Shown: positions 11,304 to 22,479, numbered from the stretch's first letter. The stretch: 64,000 nucleotides of DNA from Sialis fuliginosa (GCA_961205875.1 OY540815.1:11222001-11286000); one strand, 5' to 3'. Numbers and translations: made by a program. The notes: generated by a model from the letters alone, not told the origin.

Positions 11304-11616
11304 TACAGGTGTCCCATATATGACTGATTTTAATATTTGTTTAAATTTTTATCGGCTAAATTAGTTATGACGTATACAATACGTATATTGACTGGAACTT
11401 TTTTTTTACTTTTTAATCAAAGAATCAACTTGCTCCACACAATTCTGGTAAAAAAATAAGTTAATGCTTAATATTTTTAATACGTATAAGAAATAAATAT
11501 ACTTTTGAACATTATTTTTCGTAGAGATCCTTCACTCATAAAAATTTTTATTTTTAAATAATTTCTTCATCGATCAAATATTTAAATTTAGTACTACCTT
11601 ATGTGTACACCCTGTA
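11304..11616. mobile_element. Possible MITE with TACAGG...CCTGTA ends
   Basis: The left end TACAGGTGTCCCATATATGA and the right end GTGTACACCCTGTA are short inverted repeats of the ACAGGGTGTCCC type common in insect non-autonomous DNA elements. The interior (about 290 bp) is AT-rich and noncoding. Ends agree over only about ten bases, so the pairing could be coincidental. Confidence 0.35.
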
Positions 11617-12948
11617 TTAAGTTTTATAACACCATCTGTATAAATAGGGGCTCGTTGATGAAAGTAACTATTGACATTACCTACATTAGCATGAGTGATG
11701 TGAATATCGATTATGGGACAAAAAATGATTATGATTTTTGTTGTTTGTTTTAGGATGATGGGGAAATTTATGAATTTCTTTATGTATTTTTGATGATACT
11801 GTGCTAATGAAATAAGACGATATTTTGAAAAAGCTGTCTAAAATAATTTGAAATGCTTTGGATTGTAAATTTTTGAATAATGATTTGTTTGTTTGCTCCT
11901 AACATAACGAATATTAATTAGGTATTCATTGTTTATTATAGTTTTACAAACCGAAAACAAAGTACTAACCTAATAATGATATAAAATAAAAAACATTCAT
12001 TCAAATACTATATGTTTGCAAAACATCTTTCAGAACCAAATCATTGGTAGATGCAAGTAGAACAATTTAAATGTAAATTTAAAATACACACTTTGTAGGG
12101 TTTTCCTTCCTTCACTTTGAATTTTCCTGAAATCGGGTTAAGTTTTATAGAAGTATATTGAAATCCATGCTAGAATGTATTTTGCTTTTACTGCGATCGT
12201 TTTTTTTTGTAAATTGGGCATTCTTGAAACTTAAGGGGTGATTTTTGATAATGTTTGGATTTGTTTTACATCCAATAGTTGTTATTGATTTCTTTAAAAT
12301 GGTATCTGTAACTAAACAATTTATGTTTATTTAATAAGTATGATGCTAATCAATAGTTTCTAAAGCATATAAAGTTTTAGTTGATTCCTTTCCAGAATAT
12401 GTAATGTATTTGGTACTATGACTTATGACAAATCATTGGCTAAAACTGACAATAATAAGAAGAATATTTTGCAAAAATAGATGAAAAATCAAACATTTTA
12501 AATTATAAACATAAATACTTTGATAGTATATATCATGAAATATTTTCATGACTATTGTATACATAAGTACATATTAGGGTTGTTAGGTAGGGATATGACA
12601 TATTGGTTACGGATACCTATTAATTTCACTTTGTCGTCCGTCCGACCTTTTCAGTCAAAGCATAATATTTCGTAAGTTATATAGATAAACTAGAAATTTG
12701 AAATTTTTTCTGAACATGTAAAATGATGCCCTCTAGATAAAGATGTTAAATATTTTTTTTAATCAAAGAGCTAACGCTGGGTAAAAAAATATGTCTTATA
12801 CCAAGACATGTGGGGTATTAAAATTTCAATTAGTAGAATTTGACTCTATTTTTTTTCTAACTCAAAAATACACCTGTAGGTACTTCGAAACTCTTATAGC
12901 ATGCACTCGTGTATGTCTTAGACGATTTTTCTTGGTTTTCGGTTTCAG
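11617..12948. other. AT-rich noncoding stretch
   Basis: No gene recognised. Around 12633-12650 a TTGTCGTCCGTCCGACC segment, followed by a TTATATAGATAAACTAGAAA stretch, resembles the GTCCGTCCG-containing insect repeats seen elsewhere in the window, but no second copy allows boundaries to be set. Confidence 0.5.
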
Positions 12949-13046
12949 ATTCGGACAAGGGTATTTTTTAGTTAGGATTTCGGATTCGGATACGGATATA
13001 TGTATATTTATATATATATGTATATTTCGGATACGGATTTTTATTA
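12949..13046. repeat. Degenerate TTCGGAT(A) short tandem repeats
   Basis: The interval contains repeated units TTCGGTTTCAGATTCGGA, TTTCGGATTCGGATACGGAT and TTTCGGATACGGATTTT separated by AT-rich spacers and a short TATATATA run. Isolated TTCGGA units continue to about 13230. It is a decayed hexamer-like repeat. A 135-codon frame across it (12791-13198) is low-complexity and not a convincing gene. Confidence 0.55.
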
Positions 13047-14002
13047 CTTATATTAGTATTTGTTTGTGCCCGCAGTTTGTGTCACAACGAGTTGGAAACT
13101 ACTATAATATAATTAATTATATTATCTATAATAATATTTTATTTATATATATTTATATTTATTATATTATATCGCTTTCGAATGTCAATTACTTATAATT
13201 TCGGAGGTTAGAATAGTTGTTTCGGATAGAAATCTCCGTAATATTCTCAATACTGATAATACAAAATATATTCAATACTGCATGATTATTGTATTATTCA
13301 CTATTATTTTATAACATTTATATATTTACTGTCGTAAGTAGAGACAATTTCATTTACTGACATGAATAAATAATGACTTTATAAAATATGAATTTCGCTA
13401 TGAATTATATTCAAACAATACGGCATCTGGGAAAAATAAACATTTAGAAAATATAAATCAACATCCCCAAGCAATTTTCTTATAATAACGTTTTCGTTGA
13501 ACTGTTTATTTTTTTAGATACCTACTGATGTTATTTCATTACTTTCTTTTTGTTTTCATTATGATGTTGCTAATATTTACAAATGTATATACATCATCAG
13601 TATATCTGAATTAATAAAATAATATAAATATATTATGTTAAATATTAATATTAATTGCCAGTCAGCTGAAACAACAATTACTACCCTCCATACGTGACAG
13701 GAGTACGGGTCTGCTGGTATTGTTATAAAATGACAATTTAAGCTGAAATATAAATTTTGAACTAAAACTAGAACCGAACAGTTTACTAAATAAAAATAAA
13801 TAATTAGAAAACAATGAATAAAACAAGATCGATCACAGAAATAGAACTTCAATAAAAAGAAGAACATCACGTGATCAGAGCTTAAAGATGTTTGTACAGC
13901 ATTTGGAATGTGAAAGCGACCAGTTCATGCGCAAAGCCATTTATCCACTTGAACTCTATAAACTCCAACCATAAGTCAGTGAAAAGACATCCTCAACTGT
14001 TA
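13047..14002. other. AT-rich noncoding stretch
   Basis: Nothing recognisable. A 97-codon minus-strand frame at 13577-13870 is dominated by Phe, Leu, Ile and Tyr with no domain, as expected by chance. Confidence 0.5.
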
Positions 14003-14032
14003 GACACACACACACATACAAACACATACACA
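14003..14032. repeat. CA-rich microsatellite
   Basis: A short interrupted (CA)n tract (ACACACACACACATACAAAC and following). Confidence 0.8.
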
Positions 14033-14739
14033 GAGATGGACTGATCCAAGTAACTGGGCGGCCATATCCAATTGTTATTGGTCTCGATCGTCCTATACAT
14101 TTTACAAATAAATTGCAGCAGAAGAATTACTAAAGACAATGGTAAAATTCTGCTGTTTTCCATTATAAATAAATTTTGAAATTTGTACAGTGTATTGCGA
14201 ATATTTCCACAGTAAGAGCAGTTAGTCCGTGTCTGTACACCCACACATACGTCAACAGTGAGTGGTTACTGCTTCTATCGCAGTTTAAAATTCCCAACGC
14301 ATAAATTGTGCCAAGGAATTGAACAGATACGTTCAACGAATGAATGATCAAAGAACGTGAATTATCAGCAGTTACACTTACAGAGGTGCGGCTAGAAAAT
14401 GGGTCTATAATATATGTTTTAATGTAATTAAATTAGAAACTGTTATGCGATGATATCATGAAATTGTTCAGTCCAAAAATTAATTTTAAAATTCTGGATT
14501 TAGAGAAAATATAAATTAAAAAAGATACTCATAGGTATAAAATATATTAGAAGTCAATAAAATATAAGATAGAATAAATATTCATTCTAAGATCAAAAGT
14601 TCATTAACTTTTTATACCGAGATCATTTTACCACAAGTCATTTTTTTATTTCTGGAAGAATCTATTTCTAATGGAAAGCAATAGAGGTATATTGAGAAGA
14701 TTTGACACCATTCAAATATATATAATAAGCCTTAGAATC
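14033..14739. other. Noncoding stretch
   Basis: AT-rich to mixed. Two overlapping minus-strand frames of 83 and 62 codons (13993-14351) resemble nothing I know. No splice-supported exon is seen. Confidence 0.45.
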
Positions 14740-14794
14740 TCTACCTTTACGTCACCCATTTGATGGGTTTCAATCCACAGTTAAAGAACCACTG
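14740..14794 (-). mobile_element. hAT-like terminal fragment
   Basis: On the minus strand this reads CAGTGGTTCTTTAACTGTGG followed by a GGGTTTC...CCCATC...TGGGTGACG stretch. That resembles the CAGTGGTTCTCAACCTGTGG terminus of hAT transposons and their MITEs. The expected matching end and an 8-bp target duplication (TTCTAGAT lies just outside) were not found, so only one end is supported. Confidence 0.35.
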
Positions 14795-15389
14795 TTCTAG
14801 ATAACAAAAATAAAAACAAAATAAATACTTATCTGAAATCTTGCATTTTTAATATTTCGAAAATATTTTAAATAGAGTACATCGAGAATAGCTCCCCGAC
14901 CCCCTCCTCTAAAAATAAAAAAGGGAACAATTAAACGTTGAAATGTATTGAATAAATAATTGAAAGTATTACAGAAATATAATAGGAAATTAATTAATAT
15001 ATGAGGCGCTATTAACTGTCGGGTCAACTTTAATTAGGTATGTAATTATATTATAATTTGTTATTTACTATAAAATAAAGTTATATATACTTAACGTAAT
15101 TGCAAACAATAAACAAGTTCCATTTTATAAACTAAATTAGAAATATTTCTGGTTAAGGAAACAAGTACAAATAAATTTTAACAAAGCATGTTTAGCGGCT
15201 ACTATTAACAAAATAAAAAATAATAACCACCTAGTAATTTCAACACTACAGCAAAAACCCATTACAGAAACAAACACACATACTCACTCATATACAAATA
15301 CTATCCCCATACCCTTTGTTAGTCCGTTCTGCAGTATCTAGTTTTGATGAATCACGAAAATCCAAAACTGGTGATACAATAAACAGCTG
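14795..15389. other. AT-rich noncoding stretch
   Basis: Nothing recognisable. A G/C block near 14890 (CCCCGACCCCCTCC) is isolated. Confidence 0.5.
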
Positions 15390-15610
15390 TATCAGTGGCG
15401 ACCCATTCTAAGTGCCGCCGCTATTAATGTATTCCCTTGAAGATAAATTATAATGTACCGGAAATTTCACCGGAAGATCCCGCTCGCTGTACATAACGTG
15501 ATAAGCGGCCATAAAAGTCCAACCGTGGTTTAAAATATATTCCAGGCGAAGTAAAAATAATCTCGTGGCAAATATGATGTGAATTTACTGCTCTAATTCG
15601 ATTTGAGTGT
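15390..15610. promoter_or_regulatory. GC-rich island with possible regulatory sites
   Basis: The island stands out from its AT-rich flanks and holds complex sequence with no repeat structure. Visible short sites include CAGCTG (E-box), GGCCATAAAAG (the reverse of a TTTATGGCC posterior-Hox-type site), AACCGTGGTTT and ATAACGTGATAAG. On the minus strand it is also open for about 59 codons (ending in TAG near 15412), including MAAYHVMYSERDLPVKFPVH, so a small exon cannot be excluded; GC-rich sequence is open by chance more often. I favour a conserved noncoding element. Confidence 0.3.
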
Positions 15611-16149
15611 TTTTTTGTATGATTCCAATTACAACAGGTTTTAATATTATTATATAGATTTTTTAAATTAGATAAAGTAGTTTAGTAGTTGATTGTAAAG
15701 CTTGAGTATTATAAAAGAGATATAGGTACAGGTATATTTAAAAAAAATTTCAAATATCAAACATTGAATCTATATTAAAAATATACTGAATGTACGTTTG
15801 TAGTTATAAGATACATATACATACATAATTATGATAAATCATAGAAACAAAATTTCGAGGCATTAAATCATTCTGTATTTAAATATACTTTTACCTGAAA
15901 AAAATCAATGTTATATAAGCAAAACTTCTAGACACTTTATTTAAATGAACAGTATTTAATGTTTTATTTTTTAATATATTTTTCCACAAAAATACCATTT
16001 TTTTGGTAATCTGGTCAATTTGTTGTATCAAAATCAAATCGATTTTTAAAGATTTTAATAAAATCGGTTAGATTTCTAGGTTAATGTAAAATTTTATAGA
16101 TTTTAAAGGTCAGCATTTGTTGTACCGTATTCTTTTAAAATACTAAAAA
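15611..16149. other. AT-rich noncoding stretch
   Basis: Nothing recognisable apart from poly-A/T and TATA-like runs. Confidence 0.55.
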
Positions 16150-16700
16150 AAATTGGCAAGTGCGAGTCGAGTCTTACGTTCTGGTGTTCCGTACCGTATA
16201 GTTTTTCAATTTAGTCGATTAACTTAATTTAATTTAATTTTAGCAGAGTTAAAAACCATTAATAGTTATATTAAAAATGAAAAAATCAGATAGCTCAAAA
16301 TATATTACATAATTTTATAACAATTTTGAATTATTTGCTGATAACTTTCTTGTGATCTCGGCATTATTTTATTTATTTTTCAGATATTTCTTATTATTAC
16401 TTTCGGGGTTATAACTACTTTTGAATTTATTAAACGAAGATTTCAATACTAACAAAACGATTTCATACTTGAATTCCCTGAATTGTCAGCTATAATTTGA
16501 TACCCTATTCGCTGAAATTGAATAAAACATTTTTTAGTAAGCTATTTGCCCCTCTTAAAAAGAGATCACAAAAAAATAGTTTTATAACTCAGGTATATTA
16601 TTAGTCCACTATTCACTATTTTTAAGTAAAATTTCAGCTCTTCAGATCAAACAGTTAAGAAGCTAGATTTCATGTGTTCATTTTTCAAATTTCGGTACGA
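16150..16700 (+). repeat. Decayed dispersed insect repeat (AAGTGCGAGTC type)
   Basis: TTGGCAAGTGCGAGTCGAGT and GGTGTTCCGTACCGTATAG near 16150-16205 match the start of a repeat common in many insect genomes (AAGTGCGAGTCGGACTCGC...GGTTCCGTACC in typical copies). About 450 bp on, AAATTTCAGCTCTTCAGATC with AAACAGTTAAGAAG recalls the later part of the same type. The element class is not known to me. The extent is uncertain because no second copy exists here. Confidence 0.4.
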
Positions 16701-16746
16701 AACACTCCAGACATTAATGTTCAAATCAGTATCATTTCCTCTCAGT

Positions 16747-16838
16747 CAGTAATATGAAAAATCTAAAAATAATAACGGAAATTTAAAATACTGCAGTATT
16801 TAGAATTTCCGTTCTTATTTTTAGATTATGTATTACCG
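16747..16838. repeat. Long near-perfect palindrome
   Basis: Two arms of about 46 bp meet at CTGCAG (16791-16796) with essentially no loop. The arms agree as AATCTAAAAATAA.AACGGAA plus an ATACTGCAGTAT core, with a handful of substitutions and one short indel. Flanks extend as CAGTAATA...TATTACCG. The sequence would extrude as a cruciform or fold as a long RNA hairpin. It could be a small inverted-repeat transposon or an inverted duplication. Confidence 0.85.
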
Positions 16839-17397
16839 ATATCTTCAGCGTAGCAAAGTGTCATTCAAGAGATAACTGCTTCACGTCTAGTCTCGTAGTT
16901 AATTTTCAATCAAAACTGAAACGTTAATCAATATTTCAGTGACAGCTAAACACACGAACATGCCGTAGGCTTCATAAATATCAAATCCGTTGACCGAAAA
17001 TGTTCCAGACGAATGTTTATTCTGCCACATGCCCCGAGTTTTCCAACAGGGAATCGAACTAAAAATATACGATTCGAACATAATGGTAATCCTAAGCATA
17101 CGCTAACACACCCATACCTCTCACATGTATAAGCACAAGCGCATCTAAAGGGGGGAAAGTGGTTGCTAAAACTACTGAACTGATTTTGAATTTCACTGTA
17201 TAAATTAATTAATTTAGGCTATATAATTATTTATTAGTTATTAGCAGTAACGGAAAATTTAAGCATAGTTACTATTTTGTTATGATAATATAAAAAAATA
17301 CAAAAATAAAATTGTAAAATTGATGTATTTAAATCAATAATTTATGCTTGATATGTACTAAAAGCTTATTATACAAAGGTGAATCAGTAACAATAAA
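16839..17397. other. Noncoding stretch
   Basis: AT-rich to mixed. A 66-codon minus frame (16899-17099) is unrecognised. A G run (AAAGGGGGGAAAG) lies near 17150. Confidence 0.45.
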
Positions 17398-17706
17398 TTA
17401 ATTTTGAGAAATATTGTTGGTCAAATAAATGAAACACAGTTTTTGTCTCCCCCAAATATTATTGTATAATGCGCACCTGTCCCGGTACGCGTACGAAGCT
17501 ACACCTCGTATTATCTGTAGTAACTGCGAATCAAAATACATATGGTCGCTTTGAAATAACATCGACTGCGATGATTTATTATAGTAAGTCTCGCTAGTGG
17601 TCTCACACGACACGCATACTGTTCCAGCACTGTTAAAACTTTCACACGAATAATGCGAACTTAACTTGAATGATAAAAGGTTTTGGTATTGAATCGGAAT
17701 AGGCAA
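17398..17706 (-). CDS. Unrecognised 102-codon open frame in a GC-richer island
   Basis: The frame starts at an ATG (17706) and ends in a stop at 17398. The composition is Ser-, Tyr- and Cys-containing (for example SHYSCESFNSAGTVCVSCET) and unlike the Ile/Asn/Phe-rich random frames of the window. The DNA is GC-richer than its flanks (GTCCCGGTACGCGTACGAAG near 17480). I see no signal peptide, membrane segment or known domain. It may be a real small gene or exon, or a regulatory island open by chance. Confidence 0.15.
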   Translation of the reverse strand: MPIPIQYQNLLSFKLSSHYSCESFNSAGTVCVSCETTSETYYNKSSQSMLFQSDHMYFDSQLLQIIRGVASYAYRDRCALYNNIWGRQKLCFIYLTNNISQN

Positions 17707-17828
17707 TTTAGTTAAGGTTTATGTTTGTGTGGAATACGGTTTTCGTAGGTTGGGTTATAGGTATTCTATAAAGGTGTTATCAGAAGTAGACGGTCTGCAA
17801 TAAATTACATTTTTAGTTGTGTATTTTT

Positions 17829-18556
17829 ACTTTCTTATACCATGTATATGAAATATACATATAGTATAAGTAAGTATAAATAGTGAAGCCGATTTTTTTC
17901 GAAATCCGGATTTTGACCTTCCCTGAATCCATTCTGACTATTTTCGCATGATGTCTGTGGGTCTGTCCGTCTTTCTGTCTGTAAGCGCTGTAACTCAAAT
18001 ACGACAAATCATAGAAGGGTGAAATTAAAAATTGTAGGTAATATCAATATCTATAATTTATGTTCTATTCATTTTTTCGTAAAAACGAATTTTTGAAAAA
18101 AAAAAATTTTATTATAATTCAAATGGTTCATAACAGAGGAGAAATATCTGCCAAGAGTGTCAGATATTTCTTATACGTAATACTGAGAGTGAACAGTTTA
18201 GGTGAATCTAAATAATTACATAAAAAAATTTGTTTTGGCTGAATCATAAATATTGGATAAAATGTATAGGGAATAAATTATAGATAATAACATACTCGAC
18301 ATTTTTTATCTAAAACATATTATTCTTATTTCAAGAATAATTCGAAAATTCAAAAATTTACATCCGTTTTCAGTTATTATGTTAAAAAGAATCATTTGTT
18401 ATATAATGTAGATAATAATATTACGTATACTATTCATTTCATTCTATTATGTTCTAGTTTGTCAGAAATGTTTTAATAAAATAAGAATCACGTATACTAT
18501 TCATTGTTAGGATTACGTATAAGAAAGTTCCGTGGTTCCCAAGGCAGATATTTTAG
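17829..18556 (+). repeat. Dispersed repeat B, copy 1
   Basis: One of four related copies (others 26745-27125 minus, 40330-40942 minus, 62323-62801 plus). It begins ACTTTCTTATAC followed by an AT-rich palindromic tract (TATGAAATATACATA), then GCCGATTTTTTT, GAAATCCGGATTTTGA, GACTATTTTCGC, GTCTGTCCG-type units, GCTGTAACTCAAATACGACA and AGAAGGGTGAAATT. The distal part holds TTCATAACAGAGGAGAAAT, TGGCTGAATCATAA, AATAAATTATAGATAATAA, TTTTAATAAAATAAGAATCA and finally GGATTACGTATAAGAAAGT with CCGTGGTTCCCAAGGCAGAT. No element class is evident. The ACTTTCTTATAC start and GTATAAGAAAGT near the end are inverted copies. Confidence 0.75.
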
Positions 18557-20084
18557 TTATGTAAACTAGAAAAAATTCTAGCCATTTAATTTTTCAATAT
18601 TTGTATTTTAGTATGGTTCGATGACCAATACAATTTATAAAATATATAAGTACAAATATCAGAAAATTTCGAAAATATTCAAAAGTTATTCTAATTCCAA
18701 TAATAATTTTCTCTTTCGTGGATCCTCTCCCTTAGTAATTAAATAATTATAATTTTGAAAAATAATTTTAATTATATCTGTATTAATAGAATCTAATAAC
18801 CTTACACAAACAAATCTATATAATAAAATATTGCGAACTGCTGTTAAAGCACATCTTGTATGAAATGCTGACGCGAAAGAATATTTCGTCTGACTCGTAT
18901 TTTTTGGCACGATCGAGGAAATAACTTTTGCAGTATCATAACGATTGGTGTACAATACATAGAGAATACAGGAACATATTTACAGTCTATGGTTATGGAC
19001 GCTTACGTCAAACTGTTTCAATGGAAAAAGAGAATGTCTTAAGATGAGCTAGAACTACATCATGGTTATATCGATATTTTTATGTTACGATTCTCTTTTA
19101 TTTATTTTTCCAGCACACTTTATGGCCAGTACATGGGATTAAATATAAATATATTTTCACTTTTATCGTGTAGAAAAGTATATTAAAAGAGATAGGATAT
19201 AATATGCTTTTATCAAAATAATAAAGAATAGTGTTAGTAAAAGAAACATTATAGATAATTACATTGCCAAAATGTACCTATACATACTTTATGTATTGTG
19301 AGTATTATTATACAACCTTCTATGTAGAAGTTTAATGATATGAATTAAATAATTAATTTGAATTTGAAACTAACAAAAAAGGAAAATTTAAATGAATCCA
19401 AAAGAATGTTTTTGACCTTTTTATTAATGGAGTATTCGTAGAAAAACCGACGTATTTGTTATTAACATTAAACAAAATATTCTTTGCTTTAAAGTATAAG
19501 TAAATGTATCTATTCTTTTTTTCTGTTTCAGGTAAATATAATTTTTTTACATACTCGCTTTCAACAAACAATTTACAAATGAAAAAAATATCAGAGATTA
19601 GAATAAATCGTGGTAGTAATAAAAAATTTAAAATCAAGATGAAACATCTGTACTAGAAATACTTATTCCACTAACAATTATTCAGTGCATTTTATTTTAT
19701 ATTTGTACTCTGTTCACGTCAAAGCGAATTACATGGCTTTGACTATTTATAAAGGAATAGCTACTCGTATCCTTGTTTTTAACATTGGCATTATGGATGG
19801 GCAACCTGATGTTCCCACGAGTACCGTACATTACTTTTCTATTTTATATAAGTGGTAGCAACATCTATAGAGTTTTCATGTTCTTACAAGTTTTTGTTCT
19901 TCTGTTGATAGAAAATTGAAAATATGTAGTTGAAAGATTTTCACTAAGATTTATTGTTGCTTATATATAATATGAAGGTTGTTTTGACTAAAAAAATAAT
20001 ATACAATTTTGTTTGGTATATTTATGGATTGTTTATTTAATAACGCATTTTATATTATTATTGATATATTTTCTAATATAATAA
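18557..20084. other. AT-rich noncoding stretch
   Basis: AT-rich. Minus frames at 18686-18955 (89 codons) and 19353-19637 (94 codons) have no recognised domain and a chance-like composition. Confidence 0.5.
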
Positions 20085-20296
20085 GGGAGCATCCATTTAG
20101 TACGTAATGCTTTGGGGTACGAATCTTTACGTGGGGGAGTCAAAAGCGTTACTTACGTAAAGTTTTTATAAATTCAGCATTTTAAAATACGTAATCAAAA
20201 CCAGTTTTTTCAATATTTTTTTTAAATCAACGTGCTTTGCTACTACTTTACATATTATATTTTAAAATTACCTTTACGTAATTAATTGAAGCTCCT
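20085..20296. mobile_element. MITE-like element with GGGAGC...GCTCCT ends
   Basis: The left end GGGAGCATCCATTTAGTACG and the right end TACGTAATTAATTGAAGCTC are imperfect inverted repeats (reverse complement GAGCTTCAATTAATTACGTA). The left inner part ACGTGGGGGAGTCAAAAGCG followed by TTACTTACGTAAAG resembles termini of insect DNA elements that begin GGGxCxxTCCATxxAxTACGT. About 210 bp, noncoding. The superfamily is not determined. Confidence 0.5.
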
Positions 20297-20519
20297 TAAT
20301 AAGTAATTTTAAAAATAAATAAATAAAACTTAAATAAAGAAACCAATTGAACATGCGTAGGTATATACTAGAAAATAGTAAATACCTACGTACTAGAAAA
20401 ATTTGAGAACATTCTCTGCGAAATATTTAAAATAAAAAAGATATCCCTTCGTCAAAAAGAATAAAAACTTTTGAATAAAGTATCCGTATAAATTTTTCAG
20501 AATAGGGTATCGCCAAATA

Positions 20520-20730
20520 CCTAACCTAACCCCTACTTACAAAGTCAGTCGTTCATCCTTTCAATATGATTTTTTCTCGATTTTTATCCCGATGTATATC
20601 TCCTTCTCACTTCCATCCCCCGCAGAATGTTACCATTTAGCTTCGCGTTTTCGCGAGAACCTCCATCAGCCGTCTTGAGTATCTCATTTGTGAGGCACCA
20701 ACTCCTTCTTTATTACCTTGTTTTTATCAT
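20520..20730 (+). other. GC-richer island with strong acceptor-like site
   Basis: A C/T-rich tract (CTCCTTCTCACTTCCATCCC) ending CCGCAG at 20625 is a textbook 3' splice site. From the ATG at 20627 a frame runs for 38 codons beginning MLPFSFAFSREPPSAVLSIS. A donor-like ATTT|GTGAGG lies at 20689/20690. The protein is unrecognised. It could be a small exon, a noncoding-RNA exon, or a conserved noncoding element. Confidence 0.22.
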
Positions 20731-22095
20731 CACAGTATAGCGTTGTTGATAGTAAAATGCTGTACTTAAAATGCTACCATATTCCTCTGCAAAATTTCAT
20801 TTCACATTATTACGATAAATAAAATATATTTTACAACTTTAAATACTTTGTTTATGTTACTTTTGAAGAATTCAATATTTCAGTTTAATTAAATTTTTAG
20901 ATTTTATCAAATTAATTATTATTTATTAGTTTTTGTTTCATTCTCATAAAACCACTTAAAAGTTATTAATAAATTAATAATATTTTAATAAGTGATCGCA
21001 AAGTTTAAGATAATGTCATAGAAATTAAGTCAAATTATTCGTTTTATACTTCAATATACATTTAAAACCCAAGTAGAACTTTGAAGAGTTCTAGAAAGTT
21101 AAGAGTTGTTTAGAAAAATACGTTCAACAAAACTTTATAAATATGCCACTTTACTTCAAAAAATTGAAATTCAATAATAAAGTAGAGATATTTCATTTAT
21201 ATGACAATATGTTCATAAATATAGATTTTATAATAAAAATACATATTTTTAAGTAAGTGGAACCCATTAATAATGTGAACATGTTTACTTTTGACTTGTT
21301 TATACATACATATAACATACTTTATAATAAAGTATGGTAATCAAATTCAAACTTGAGATTACAACGAAATTACGCGTTTTGAGGACCTCTGAATCCCGTA
21401 CAACGATTACAGGGGTAGAAATGTTGACTTGGACTAGGAAAACCTTGTTTTATATATAACAAAAAAAATATTTTCTTAATATAAGAAATGTATTCCATTG
21501 TTTCGTCCAACAATAATATAGTTGGATTAAGAGTATTGTTTTCGTTATAATAATATGTATATAAAACAGATTTCTTGATCCATGTCAGTTTTTTAACTGT
21601 GTAACTAAATGACATACATTTGTATATGTCTGTCGATTTATGAACGCTCTAAAAATATAATTCCTTTTTTTGGATTAAAAAACCGGAAATGGATATTCTT
21701 TCTTATCATTTTTTGAATTTTCTAATTATTTTTGAAATACTGGGAAAATATGTTAATAATAGTTTTTTTATCTAAAGTTTATATTCTATTTAAAATGTAA
21801 TTTTATAGTATTTCAAGACATAAAGTTATAAAAAAATATATTTTTAAAGTGAACTAAATTCATTTCATTCGATTACAAATTAATTATTATTGTCTAGTTA
21901 TAATATAAATTATTAGCATGAAATAATGTTCTAGATCGAAGAAATATATTTTTGACTTTTGGGTTGACTTTTAAAGGAAACTATTAAAAATAAAAAAGTA
22001 TTTATATAGCGCTATCCCGTGTATTTCGCGGTTTTTCCATGATTCCGACCGCGACATGTAATTTAATTTACAAATATTCTCGTTTTTAACGCATA
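20731..22095. other. AT-rich noncoding stretch
   Basis: AT-rich. An 81-codon minus frame (21370-21615) ends with QHFYPCNRCTGFRGPQNA, where the Cys pair is suggestive, but no His pair follows, so it is not a zinc finger. A GC-richer segment at 22010-22065 (CCGTGTATTTCGCGG, CCGACCGCGACATG) borders the next element. Confidence 0.45.
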
Positions 22096-22479
22096 CAGAT
22101 CCTGTTTATAACGCGCAAAAGTTTGTTAACAACTTTTGATTGACAACGAAAACCTTTTGTCAAAATTCTTCAAATCAATTTCGCAACATTTTTTACGCAC
22201 GTGTTGACCATTCGAAACTCTCTTATTTATTAACAGCTGGTCGCCCATTGATGAGTCGGTTTTATTTACAAGTAAACACTTACATATTTTGTTTTAATTC
22301 TGTTCAGTTGCTTATAAAGGGAAGGCATTGACTTTGGCGGAAAAAATGGCGATTTTACGAAAATGGGACGAAATCAAAAAGTAATGTAATTTATTCTTTT
22401 ATATTATAATAATTAAATGTAAGTTTATAACGCGTTTTTGTTCCGATCCACTCAAGAGCGTTATAACGATGTTTCACTG
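22096..22479 (+). mobile_element. Deleted pogo/Tigger-like DNA transposon
   Basis: The right end read inward is CAGTGAAACATCGTTATAAC followed by GC, bounded by TA (22480-22481). CAGTG...ACxTCxxTATAACG is a known terminus of pogo/Tigger/Jerky-type elements. The left end starts CAGATCCTGTTTATAACGCG after TA (22094-22095), a more diverged copy sharing TTATAACGC. A second TATAACGCG lies inside the right end near 22425. The interior keeps only a short piece of transposase start. The left boundary is less certain than the right. Confidence 0.62.
22319..22384 (+). pseudogene. Pogo-type transposase N-terminal remnant
   Basis: Translation gives GKALTLAEKMAILRKWDEIK with one more Lys before a TAA at 22382-22384. 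The pattern K.LTL.EK..IL...E is the first helix of the CENP-B/psq-type helix-turn-helix at the start of pogo-family transposases. Everything downstream, including the second HTH and the DDE domain, is missing. The location inside CAGTG...CACTG ends supports the assignment. Confidence 0.6.

Noticed and set aside
11589-11620. ACACCCTGTA as end of an autonomous transposon
   Set aside because: No coding sequence between it and any candidate partner; at best a MITE.
12791-13198. Longest open frame (135 codons)
   Set aside because: Its second half is translated from a degenerate TTCGGATA repeat and TATA-rich DNA; the product is low-complexity.
20520-20534. CCTAACCTAACC as telomeric repeat
   Set aside because: Only about two units of the insect TTAGG repeat, not an array; such short runs are common in insect DNA.
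21370-21450. Possible zinc finger (YPCNRCTGF)
   Set aside because: Only one Cys pair is present and a stop follows within a few codons; no His pair or second finger in any frame.
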